Of a stretch of DNA of 64,000 nt, positions 16,490 to 24,073 are shown piece by piece (positions within the stretch are counted from its first letter, which is position 1; the number at the start of each line of letters is the position of its first letter). The notes beneath the pieces are model-generated. The model searched no databases. It worked only from the letters and a program-made list of their open reading frames with translations, and had not been told where the DNA came from. Position numbers and translations under genes: made by a program. This DNA is from Ferrovibrio sp046297595 (lineage in GTDB: Bacteria; Pseudomonadota; Alphaproteobacteria; Ferrovibrionales; Ferrovibrionaceae): positions 434,001 through 498,000 of the forward strand of contig NZ_JBKBHT010000001.1 in NCBI RefSeq assembly GCF_046297595.1, in the 5' to 3' direction.

Positions 16490-17914
16490 TTACGGCACGG
16501 ATTCGACGCGGGCAATGCGCAGCACGTTGGTATTGCCCGGCGTTCCGAACGGAACGCCGGCGGTGACGACCAGCATGTCGCCGGGTTTCGCCAGTTCGGA
16601 ATTCCGCGCCAGAACCACCGCCTTGGCCACCATGTCGGAGAAATTCACCGCATCCGGCGCCACAACCGGATTGACCCCCCACGCAATACTGAGCCTTCGC
16701 GCGGTTTCCACCAACGGGGTGAGGCAGAGGATCGGCGCCCGGGGCCGTTCCCGCGCCGCCCGCAGGGCCGTGGAGCCCGACATGGTGTAGGTGACGATGG
16801 CGGCGGCGCGGATGGTTTCGGCCACCTGGCGGGCGGCCGCCGTAATGGCGTCCGACACCGTGCTTTCCGGGCTGTTGTGTTCGGCATCCATGATGCCGCG
16901 ATAGAGCGGGTCGCGCTCGATCTGCTCGGCGATGGCGTTCATGGTGCGCACGGATTCCACCGGATACTCGCCCGACGCGGTTTCGGCCGACAGCATCACG
17001 GCATCGGCGCCGTCATAGACCGCGGTGGCGACATCGGACACCTCAGCCCGCGTCGGCACCGGCGCCTTGACCATGGAATCGAGCATCTGGGTGGCGACCA
17101 CGACGGGTTTTCCGGCGCGGCGGGCGGCGCGCACGATGCGCTTCTGCACGCCGGGCACCGCCTGCAGCGGCATTTCCACGCCCAGGTCGCCGCGCGCCAC
17201 CATGATGGCATCCGACAGCGCGACGATCTCGTCCAGTTCGTCCACGGCAGACGGTTTTTCGATCTTGGCCAGCAAAGCCGCGCGGCCCTGGATCAGCCCG
17301 CGCGCCTCGCGCAGATCATCCGGCCGCTGCACGAAGCTCAGGCCCACCCAGTCCACGCCATGGGCCAGCGCAAAGGCGAGGTCGCCGCGATCCTTGGGCG
17401 TGAGCGCGGAGAGTGGCACGACGGTATCGGGCAGGTTCAGCCCCTTGCGGTCGGACAGCGTGCCGCCGACCATCACCTCGGTCATCGCCCAGCCGGAATG
17501 CACCTCGCGCACGCGCAGGCGGATCTTGCCGTCATCCAGCAGAAGGTCGGTATCGGGTTTCAGGCTGGCCAGCACTTCCGGATGCGGCAGCGCCACGCCG
17601 GTGACATCGCCCGGCGTGCCCTCGATGTCGAGGCGGAAATTCTGGCCGGGGATCAGATCCACCGCGCCGTCGCGGAACGAACCGATGCGCAGCTTGGGCC
17701 CCTGCAGGTCGGCGAGCAGGCCGATGGGCCGGCCCGCCTCGTGCTCCAGGGCGCGCACGATCTGGATGCGGGCCAGGTGGTCGTCGTGGCTGCCATGGCT
17801 GAAATTCAGTCGGAAGACGTCGGCGCCGGCCTCGAACAGGGCGCGGATGCGGTCGGCGGAAGCGGTGGCGGGGCCGAGCGTGGCGACGATCTTGACGTTG
17901 CGTTCCCGATGCAT
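16490..17914 (-). CDS. pyk: pyruvate kinase
   Basis: This 474-residue glycolytic enzyme converts phosphoenolpyruvate and ADP to pyruvate and ATP. The N-terminus VKIVATLGPATAS and RLNFSHGSHDDH bind nucleotide and substrate. The catalytic Lys lies in AKIEKPSAVDELDEI, and the metal and substrate loop is VARGDLGVEMP. The C-terminal domain (about 350-474) carries the allosteric fold with SGSTALRAARERPRAPI. Length is normal for type II Pyk. It is divergent from ppa with a 146-nt gap and lies upstream of the DUF486 gene. Confidence 0.96.
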   Translation of the reverse strand: MHRERNVKIVATLGPATASADRIRALFEAGADVFRLNFSHGSHDDHLARIQIVRALEHEAGRPIGLLADLQGPKLRIGSFRDGAVDLIPGQNFRLDIEGTPGDVTGVALPHPEVLASLKPDTDLLLDDGKIRLRVREVHSGWAMTEVMVGGTLSDRKGLNLPDTVVPLSALTPKDRGDLAFALAHGVDWVGLSFVQRPDDLREARGLIQGRAALLAKIEKPSAVDELDEIVALSDAIMVARGDLGVEMPLQAVPGVQKRIVRAARRAGKPVVVATQMLDSMVKAPVPTRAEVSDVATAVYDGADAVMLSAETASGEYPVESVRTMNAIAEQIERDPLYRGIMDAEHNSPESTVSDAITAAARQVAETIRAAAIVTYTMSGSTALRAARERPRAPILCLTPLVETARRLSIAWGVNPVVAPDAVNFSDMVAKAVVLARNSELAKPGDMLVVTAGVPFGTPGNTNVLRIARVESVP

Positions 17915-18060
17915 ACTCCCCCCATAGGCTTACGCGCCATCCTAGCCGGGGGAACCGGGCATCTGCGACGAAAATATTAGGGATCAAGCGGTTGCGTTTT
18001 CTGCTGCATTTGCGAAAAAGGCGCCCGCCTCCCTACCCCATCGAGTCCAAAGGACCAGAC

Positions 18061-18600
18061 ATGGATATCGCCCGCATCGGCGTGGGTAAGAACCCGCCGT
18101 ACGACATCAACGCCGTGATCGAGATTCCGGCCGGCGGCGTGCCGGTGAAATACGAGCTGGACAAGGATTCCGGCGCGCTGTTCGTCGACCGCTTCCTGCA
18201 CACCGCCATGTTCTACCCGGCCAATTACGGCTTCATCCCGCATACCCTGGGCGGCGACGGCGACCCCTGCGACATCATGGTGGTGAGCCATGTGCCGGTG
18301 GTGGCGGGCGCCGTGATCCGCTCGCGCCCGATCGGCGCGCTGAAGATGGAGGACGAGGCCGGCGGCGACGAGAAGATCATCGCCGTGCCGGTGGACAAGC
18401 TGCACCCCTTCTACACCAACGTGCAGACCTATGCCGACCTGCCCGCCAGCCTGATCGAGCAGATCGAGCATTTCTTCGTGCACTACAAGGACCTGGAGAA
18501 GGGCAAGTTCGTGAAGTCGGCCGGCTGGGTCGGCCCGGACGAGGCCGCCAAGATGATCACCGACGGCATCGTGCGCGCGGCCGGGATCGGCGTTAAGTAA
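18061..18600 (+). CDS. ppa: inorganic pyrophosphatase
   Basis: This 179-residue soluble family I pyrophosphatase hydrolyses PPi to phosphate and pulls biosynthetic reactions forward. Active-site elements are IEIPAGG, KYELDKDSG, YPANYGFIPHT and the metal-binding GDGDPCDIMVV. KMITDGI near the C-terminus is usual for the bacterial hexameric enzyme. The ATG at 18061 was preferred over an in-frame upstream ATG at 17992, which would add a non-homologous Arg/Pro-rich leader. A terminator follows 28 nt after the stop. Confidence 0.95.
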   Translation: MDIARIGVGKNPPYDINAVIEIPAGGVPVKYELDKDSGALFVDRFLHTAMFYPANYGFIPHTLGGDGDPCDIMVVSHVPVVAGAVIRSRPIGALKMEDEAGGDEKIIAVPVDKLHPFYTNVQTYADLPASLIEQIEHFFVHYKDLEKGKFVKSAGWVGPDEAAKMITDGIVRAAGIGVK

Positions 18601-18628
18601 CTTCCCGCGAAAACGGACACGGATCACG

Positions 18629-18665
18629 CGCCGGCCCGGAGCTGCCCTCCCGGCCGGCGTTTTTT
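18629..18665 (+). terminator. rho-independent terminator of ppa
   Basis: CGCCGGCC and GGCCGGCG form a perfect 8-bp stem with a 15-nt loop, immediately followed by six T. Confidence 0.85.
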
Positions 18666-18786
18666 CGTTCGGGGCGTTGACATAGCGCAACGTGCGGTCG
18701 GACAGACCGGGCTAGTCTGACACCCGTTGATACTTCCTCCCCTTGCCGTCCGCCGCATCCCCCCTCGCGACGGCCGGCAAATTCGG

Positions 18787-18817
18787 CGGCGACCATGTTA
18801 CGGTCGCCGTTTTTTTA
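18787..18817 (+). terminator. orphan rho-independent terminator
   Basis: CGGCGACC-ATGTTAC-GGTCGCCG forms a perfect 8-bp stem and is followed by eight T. Nothing protein-coding lies between it and the previous terminator 120 nt upstream, so it may end a short non-coding RNA. Confidence 0.8.
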
Positions 18818-19076
18818 TACCCCGCCTTTCCGCCCGTCTTTCGCGTCGCGCCGCGACGGTTTTGCGTCGTTTTGCGATGGTTTTGCTATGCTAAACTATT
18901 GATTCTCGGTAAAACGATTTTCCATAACGCCTTCGGCCGACAACCAGAACATATATGGAACTCTGGCGCGCTAATTCAAGCCGGTCCATATCACACTAGT
19001 ATTACATGAAATTAACTTCCCTTATAACGCGGGCGGGATAGATATAGGGCCGTTACCTCCAAGCGACGGACGTGTC

Positions 19077-19685
19077 ATGACCGCCGAACCACCCGCCTTC
19101 CTGCCCGGCATCACCGCCGGTGCATCCCCCTCGTCAGTCACTGCGGATGCCGCCGACCTCGGCCACCTGCCGCAGGCCCTGCGCGCCGGGGCCGACATGA
19201 GCGGGGTGAACGATCCGCGCCTGCTGCGCGCGCTGGACTGGTGGCGCGGGCTGGCCACCGTCTCGGCCCTGCCCCTGCCCGACCGGGCACAGATCGACCC
19301 GGCCGCGATCACCGACCTGCTGCCCTACTGCATCCTGTGGGACGTGCTGCACGGCCCGAACGACACGCGGCTCTATCGCTGCCGCCTGGCCGGCACCATC
19401 CTGTGCGAGGTCTATGGTCGCGACGGGCGCGGGCTGATGCTGCACGAGATGTTCGGCGACGACACCGCCCAGATGCAGGCCGGGCTGGACGTGGCGGTGC
19501 TGCATGCCCGCCCCTTCCATGCCGAACACCGCATGACCTGGGCGAAGAAGGAATTCTACAAATACCGCCGCGTGCTGCTGCCCTTCACCCACCGCGCCGC
19601 CGCTTTGCGCCTGGACGGCCGTCCGGAGGACAACCCGGCCCGCGTCGGCCTGCTGATGAACGTGATCAGCTTCGTGCCGGAGTGA
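19077..19685 (+). CDS. PAS_5-domain protein
   Basis: This 202-residue protein carries the alphaproteobacterial PAS_5 (PF07310) pattern: DPRLLRALDWWRGL, then DRAQIDPAAITDLLPYCILWDV, RLYRCRLAGTILCEVYGRDGRG and KEFYKYRRVLLPF. There is no effector domain, signal peptide or membrane helix. Such stand-alone PAS proteins are common in Rhodospirillales but their ligand and partner are unknown. The N-terminal 45 residues look flexible. It is preceded by a long AT-rich region and followed by a terminator-like hairpin. Confidence 0.85.
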   Translation: MTAEPPAFLPGITAGASPSSVTADAADLGHLPQALRAGADMSGVNDPRLLRALDWWRGLATVSALPLPDRAQIDPAAITDLLPYCILWDVLHGPNDTRLYRCRLAGTILCEVYGRDGRGLMLHEMFGDDTAQMQAGLDVAVLHARPFHAEHRMTWAKKEFYKYRRVLLPFTHRAAALRLDGRPEDNPARVGLLMNVISFVPE

Positions 19686-19708
19686 GGCGGCAACAAATTA
19701 AAAATGGG

Positions 19709-19739
19709 ATGCCCGCTTTCGCGGGCATGACATTTTTTT
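19709..19739 (+). terminator. hairpin with T-run after the PAS_5 gene
   Basis: ATGCCCGC-TTTC-GCGGGCAT is a perfect 8-bp stem followed by GACA and seven T. It doubles as one member of the GATGCCCG/CGGGCATGAC palindrome family found elsewhere in the window. Confidence 0.7.
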
Positions 19740-19746
19740 ACCGTCA

Positions 19747-19767
19747 CCCTCGGGCTTGACCCGAGGG
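19747..19767. repeat. REP-like palindrome
   Basis: CCCTCGGG-CTTGA-CCCGAGGG within GTCACC...GGTCCC. It has the same CTTGA loop as the copy at 25351-25371 and the reverse loop of 25404-25424, so it belongs to a dispersed family. Confidence 0.7.
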
Positions 19768-19773
19768 TCCCAT

Positions 19774-21414
19774 TTACCGGTTATCCGCCAGCACCATCTC
19801 GGCGCCTTTTTCCGCGATCATCAGCGTGGGCGACGCCGTGTTGCCCGAGGTGATCAGCGGCATCGCCGAGGCGTCGATCACGCGCAAGGCTTCCACGCCG
19901 CGCACGCGCAGGCGGCCATCCAGCACCGCCATCGGATCGGAATCGACGCCCATCTTCGCAGTAGAGACCGGATGGAAGATGGTGGCGCCGAGCTGGCCGG
20001 CGGCCACGCGCATGTCGTCTTCCGACTGCACTTCCGGCCCGGGCAGGAATTCCTCCGGCGCGTATTTTGCCAAAGCGGGCGCGGATGCCAGTTTGCGCGT
20101 GAGTTTCAGGGAATCGATCGCCACGCGGATATCGGCCTCGGTGGAGAGGTAATTCGGCTGGATCGCCGGCGCGGCGAGCGGATCACTCGACCTGATCCGC
20201 ACATGGCCGCGCGAGGTGGGCCGCAGGTTGCAGATCGAGGCCGTGAAGGCCGGAAACGGATGCAGCGGATCGCCGAACTTGTCGAGCGACAATGGCTGGA
20301 TATGGAATTCCACGTTGGGCGTGGCGTGTTCGGGCGCGGAGCGCGTGAACATCCCGAAGGTAGACGGCGCCATGGTGAGCGCGCCGCGGCGCAGCAGGGC
20401 ATATTGCGCGCCCATCATCGCCTTGCCGAACAGGCCGGCATCGTTGATCGTTTTCACGCCGCGCACGCGATAGATCAGGCGGAGCTGCAGGTGATCCTGC
20501 AGGTTCTCGCCCACGCCGGGCAGGTGATGCAACACGTCTATCCCGTGTTCCTTCAGGAGGTCGGCCGGGCCGATGCCGCTGAGTTGCAGAAGCTGCGGCG
20601 AGTTGATGGCGCCGGCGGCCAGGATCACTTCCGCCTTGGCGCGGGCGAAAAAGCTGTCGCCGCCCTGCCGGTAGACCACGCCCGTGGCGCGCTTGCCTTC
20701 GAGCGCCACGTTGCAGACCTGCACCTTCGTGCGCAGCTCCAGGTTCGGGCGCGAGAGGATGGGTTTCAGGAAACCGGTGGCGGCCGACCAGCGTTTGCCG
20801 CGCTTCTGGTTCACCTGGAAATAGCCGGAGCCTTCGTTGTTGCCGAGGTTGAAATCATCGACGCGCGGGATGCCGATCTGCGCGCCGGCTTCGGCGATGC
20901 TGTCGATCAGGTCCCACCGCACGCGGGCCTTTTCCACGCGCCATTCGCCGCCGGCCCCATGAATCGGAACGCCGTGCAGATCGGATTTGCCGAGCTGATG
21001 ATCCTCGTGTTTCAGGAAATAGGGCAGCACATCGTCCCACCCCCAGCCGGACAGGCCCATCTGGGCCCAGGTGTCGTAATCCTGCACCTGGCCGCGCATG
21101 TAGACCATGGCGTTGATGGCCGTGCAGCCACCGATCACCTTGCCGCGCGCATAGCCGATGGAGCGGTTATTCAGGCCCGGCACCGGCTCGGTCTTGTAGC
21201 ACCAGTCGGCGCGCGGATTGCCGATGGCGAACAGATAGCCGATGGGGATGTGGAACCAGATCCAGTCATCCGTGCCGCCGGCCTCGAGCACCAGCACGCG
21301 GTTGCGTGGATCGGCCGAGAGCCGGTTGGCCAGCAGCGACCCAGCCGTGCCGCCGCCCACGATGATGTAATCGAATTCGCCGCCGGGTTTGTATTCTTGT
21401 TGTTGGGCCGACAT
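19774..21414 (-). CDS. GMC-family FAD oxidoreductase (choline-dehydrogenase-like)
   Basis: This 546-residue glucose-methanol-choline oxidoreductase has the FAD motif IIVGGGTAGSLLANRLSADP at residues 17-36, the GMC signature GKVIGGCTAINAMVYMRG near residue 91, and SGIGPADLLKEHGI near 265. The C-terminus has the catalytic region HPVSTAKMGVDSDPMAVLDGRLRVRG with the active-site His, and a second His/Asn pair in SGNTASPTLMIAEKGAEM. It oxidises an alcohol to an aldehyde using FAD; the substrate may be choline, a long-chain alcohol or polyethylene glycol. No betaine genes adjoin, so I do not assign betA. It points away from the AT-rich island. Confidence 0.88.
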   Translation of the reverse strand: MSAQQQEYKPGGEFDYIIVGGGTAGSLLANRLSADPRNRVLVLEAGGTDDWIWFHIPIGYLFAIGNPRADWCYKTEPVPGLNNRSIGYARGKVIGGCTAINAMVYMRGQVQDYDTWAQMGLSGWGWDDVLPYFLKHEDHQLGKSDLHGVPIHGAGGEWRVEKARVRWDLIDSIAEAGAQIGIPRVDDFNLGNNEGSGYFQVNQKRGKRWSAATGFLKPILSRPNLELRTKVQVCNVALEGKRATGVVYRQGGDSFFARAKAEVILAAGAINSPQLLQLSGIGPADLLKEHGIDVLHHLPGVGENLQDHLQLRLIYRVRGVKTINDAGLFGKAMMGAQYALLRRGALTMAPSTFGMFTRSAPEHATPNVEFHIQPLSLDKFGDPLHPFPAFTASICNLRPTSRGHVRIRSSDPLAAPAIQPNYLSTEADIRVAIDSLKLTRKLASAPALAKYAPEEFLPGPEVQSEDDMRVAAGQLGATIFHPVSTAKMGVDSDPMAVLDGRLRVRGVEALRVIDASAMPLITSGNTASPTLMIAEKGAEMVLADNR

Positions 21415-21511
21415 GGCCGGGCGTTTCCTTCGCTACTTTCGTTATTCATTCTGCTGCAGTATGAAACGGCTCGAACTTGCGATGCAATTAACCCAATCTG
21501 ATACTTTTTAT

Positions 21512-21540
21512 TTGCATCGATCAACCTTGGGCTGCATATT
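21512..21540 (+). promoter_or_regulatory. candidate promoter of the dam-TM-DGQHR island
   Basis: TTGCAT, a 17-nt spacer, and CATATT lie 20 nt before the methylase ATG. The match to sigma-70 consensus is 3/6 and 4/6, so this is suggestive; the optimal spacing and AT-rich setting support it. Confidence 0.35.
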
Positions 21541-21559
21541 GAAGTGCTGGGGGAATATT

Positions 21560-22396
21560 ATGAAACTTGAAGCAGACACCTCACTACTCGAGGGGGAAAT
21601 ACTAGTACCTCCATTAAAATGGGCTGGTGGGAAACGTTGGTTTGTAGAAAACCATCGAAAATTATTGCCCGAAAAGTACGAACGATACATTGAGCCTTTT
21701 GTTGGCTCTGGCGCTCTATTCTTTTCGCTGAAGCCTAACCAAGCAATTCTATCCGACACCAATAAAGAATTAATCTGTTTTTATGAGCAGCTGCGCGCAT
21801 CACCAATAGAATTATTCAATAAATTGAAAGCACATCACCGCAAACACAGTAAAGAATATTATTACAAAATTAGGAGTTCAAAGCCAACGAGCGCACTGGG
21901 GCAAGCCGCTCGCTTTATCTATTTGAATCGAACCTGCTGGAATGGCCTCTATCGTGTTAATTTGAAAGGCGAGTTCAACGTTCCAATCGGCACAAAAACA
22001 TCTGCAATTCTAGACACCGATAACTTCACGTTAGCTTCCGAACTATTAAAACGTGCCAAGCTATATACAAGCGACTTTGAGGCCATCATCGACAAAGCGC
22101 GCAAAAATGATTTCATTTTTGTTGACCCGCCATACACGGTCAAACACAACAAAAATGGATTTATAAAATACAACCAACACCTCTTTTCTTGGGATGATCA
22201 AATCCGTTTATCAAAATCTCTGATTAGAGCTGCAGAAAGAGGCGCAAAAGTTCTGCTCCTAAATGCAAATCATACTTCAGTCCGAAACCTTTACAGCAGC
22301 TATGGCCGTAGAGTGACGCTAGAACGATCCAGCGTCCTAGCGGCGAACTCGCAAAGACGCGGCTCAACGGAAGAGCTAGCCGTTCAGATCTGGTGA
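21560..22396 (+). CDS. Dam-type N6-adenine DNA methyltransferase (D12 class)
   Basis: This 278-residue methylase has the alpha-group order: KWAGGKRW (residues 20-27), the SAM-binding PFVGSGALFF (46-55), YLNRTCWNGLYRVN (121-134), and the catalytic DPPY at 189-192. The fold and length match D12/Dam adenine methylases acting on double-stranded DNA. I start at the ATG at 21560, since GGGGGAA lies just upstream; the longer frame back to 21389 has no family similarity. Base composition is about 42% GC by my count, against roughly 65-75% in neighbours. It heads a tight three-gene operon with no recognisable restriction endonuclease. Target sequence unknown. Confidence 0.9.
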   Translation: MKLEADTSLLEGEILVPPLKWAGGKRWFVENHRKLLPEKYERYIEPFVGSGALFFSLKPNQAILSDTNKELICFYEQLRASPIELFNKLKAHHRKHSKEYYYKIRSSKPTSALGQAARFIYLNRTCWNGLYRVNLKGEFNVPIGTKTSAILDTDNFTLASELLKRAKLYTSDFEAIIDKARKNDFIFVDPPYTVKHNKNGFIKYNQHLFSWDDQIRLSKSLIRAAERGAKVLLLNANHTSVRNLYSSYGRRVTLERSSVLAANSQRRGSTEELAVQIW

Positions 22397-22400
22397 TGCC

Positions 22401-22940
22401 ATGCAAGCTCCAAATCTTTCAAATCTGTTGTCACTTATCCCAAAACCATATGTCGAAGCTGCGAAGCAGTTCGTATTCATTTTGCTGCTAACATTAACCC
22501 CAGTGTTTTTTAGTGTTTTGCTTGAGCTGTTAAAAAACACCACATTGCCAAATTCACGCTCTGAGCTCGCAATTATGTTCTTAAAGAACTTCAAAACCGG
22601 CGAGATATTTATTTTTACTGTATCGCTTTTAGCCCCTGCTTCTTATGTCGTTTATAAATACAACAGAGAGAGGAGAAAATTTCCAAACCTTCTCAGTTGG
22701 CAGTTCTCTTTGTTTTTATTGATAGCAATCAGCGCTTTTATGTTTGGTCTCCAGCGGGCCGAGATCATTCGTAATGATGACCTCTTAAACTGGATGTATC
22801 TTGGAGTTTACTTAAGCTCCTTAGCTATTTGGTATCTATCAATCCTACATGACGAGAATTTGGCGTTTGTTGAGCATGATTTACGGCGCGGCGAGAAAAA
22901 TATGGTGCAAGAGCTTGATGAATTTGCGAAAGGTAAATAG
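22401..22940 (+). CDS. four-helix membrane protein of the island, unknown function
   Basis: This 179-residue protein has four predicted membrane segments: residues 23-43, 68-85, 99-117 and 130-149. A charged C-terminal tail follows (HDLRRGEKNMVQELDEFAKGK), likely cytoplasmic. I recognise no family. It starts 4 nt after the methylase stop and ends 2 nt before the next ATG, so all three genes are made together. AT-rich composition matches its neighbours. By analogy with other defence operons it could be a membrane-disrupting effector or an anchor for the partner protein; this is inference only. Confidence 0.75.
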   Translation: MQAPNLSNLLSLIPKPYVEAAKQFVFILLLTLTPVFFSVLLELLKNTTLPNSRSELAIMFLKNFKTGEIFIFTVSLLAPASYVVYKYNRERRKFPNLLSWQFSLFLLIAISAFMFGLQRAEIIRNDDLLNWMYLGVYLSSLAIWYLSILHDENLAFVEHDLRRGEKNMVQELDEFAKGK

Positions 22941-22942
22941 CC

Positions 22943-24073
22943 ATGCGCAAAAAATCGATAACTTTTAAAGCAATCAAAGTGCGCCAACCAATTGGTGAAT
23001 TCTTTATTGGCGCCCTCAATAGTAAAGACCTTCATGCAATATCGTATGCTGATGTCCGTAGAATTGAAAAAGAGCGTGATGTAGAAAAATATTTAGGAAT
23101 ACAACGACCCCTGAATTTGGCTCGAGTCAAAGAGATTAAGGAATATGTAAAAACCAGCGACGCCACATTTCCAACAGCAATTATTTTGGCTGTTGACGGC
23201 TCAGTTGCTACTTGGGATGAACGAAATGGAACTATGACACTGACAGAGTACACAGATGAAAGACGCCCTAGCCGCTCCGTCCCGTTTGAACAGATTGCGA
23301 AAATTCTTGACGGTCAACACCGGGTTGAAGGGCTATCAGAATATAAGGGCGATGATTTTGAGCTCAATGTTACTATTTTCATAGACGCCGACATTGCGGA
23401 GCAGGCTAATATTTTTGCAACCGTCAATCTTGCCCAAACAAAAGTAAACAAGAGCCTTGTTTACGATCTCTATGATTTGGCAAAGGCTAGAAGCCCTCAA
23501 AAATCCTGTCATTTCATTGCTGTTGGCTTAGATCAACAACAAAAAAGCCCATTCTTTGGAAGAATAAAGCGCCTTGGCGTCGCGACTGAGGGTCGCTTCA
23601 ATGAAACCCTAACACAAGCGACCGTGGTAGAAGCTATTATGCGTTATATAACTCGCAGACCAATGCAGGATCGCGATAAGCTAATGCGCGGAACATCATT
23701 GTTGCGCGCGTCTGGAGAGGATGAGGAGAAATTGATCTTCAGAAATTTGTTTATAGATGAGAAAGATTCTGAGATTGCAAAAATTATATGGACATATTTT
23801 AGCGCTGTCCGATCACGTTGGCCTACTGCATGGGATAATTTCGAGCGCGGAAATATTCTTGTAAAGACGAACGGTTTTCGTGCTTTTATGCGTTTCCTTC
23901 GGCCTGCCTATTTGCATGTCATAGAAAATGCAAAAATAAGCGAAAGTGCGTTTATTGATATTCTTAGTGAAGTCAAATTGAAGGACAGAGACTTTAATAC
24001 TTTAGAATTCCCGCCCGGCAGTAGTGGAGAGTCTCTCCTTGTTGAGCGCCTCCGGATGGAAACTGGTTTATAG
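22943..24073 (+). CDS. DGQHR-domain protein (DndB/ParB-like fold)
   Basis: This 376-residue protein contains the diagnostic LDGQHRVEG with DGQHR at residues 123-127. The preceding region RPLNLARVKEIKEYVKTSDATFPTAIILAV matches the N-terminal part of DGQHR-domain proteins. After the motif comes FIDADIAEQANIFATVNLAQTKVNKSLVYDLYDL, also typical. The family includes DndB of phosphorothioation systems and proteins of other DNA-modification islands; a ParB-like nucleotide-binding fold is expected. The C-terminal 150 residues are helical and unassigned. It is AT-rich and its stop abuts the stop of the convergent flavoprotein gene with a 3-base coding overlap. Confidence 0.85.
   Translation: MRKKSITFKAIKVRQPIGEFFIGALNSKDLHAISYADVRRIEKERDVEKYLGIQRPLNLARVKEIKEYVKTSDATFPTAIILAVDGSVATWDERNGTMTLTEYTDERRPSRSVPFEQIAKILDGQHRVEGLSEYKGDDFELNVTIFIDADIAEQANIFATVNLAQTKVNKSLVYDLYDLAKARSPQKSCHFIAVGLDQQQKSPFFGRIKRLGVATEGRFNETLTQATVVEAIMRYITRRPMQDRDKLMRGTSLLRASGEDEEKLIFRNLFIDEKDSEIAKIIWTYFSAVRSRWPTAWDNFERGNILVKTNGFRAFMRFLRPAYLHVIENAKISESAFIDILSEVKLKDRDFNTLEFPPGSSGESLLVERLRMETGL

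Larger units (their letters stand above)
18601..19076. other. 476-nt intergenic region with two terminators and an AT-rich stretch
   Basis: No open frame with coding character was seen. The region holds the ppa terminator, then a perfect TTGACA at 18677-18682, about 100 nt of GC-rich sequence, and a second strong terminator (18787-18817) with no gene in front of it. After that comes an unusually AT-rich stretch (about 18880-19050) that probably contains the promoter of the PAS_5 gene, though no clear -35/-10 pair was picked out. Confidence 0.6.

Noticed and set aside
16301..17980. Long plus-strand open frame opposite pyruvate kinase
   Set aside because: Overlaps the whole pyk gene in antisense with no recognisable motif.
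17992..18060. Upstream ATG for the pyrophosphatase gene
   Set aside because: The added 23 residues are Arg/Pro-rich and not part of the family.
21389..21559. Longer start for the Dam methylase
   Set aside because: The extra 57 residues match no methylase and include the likely promoter; the ATG at 21560 has a ribosome site.
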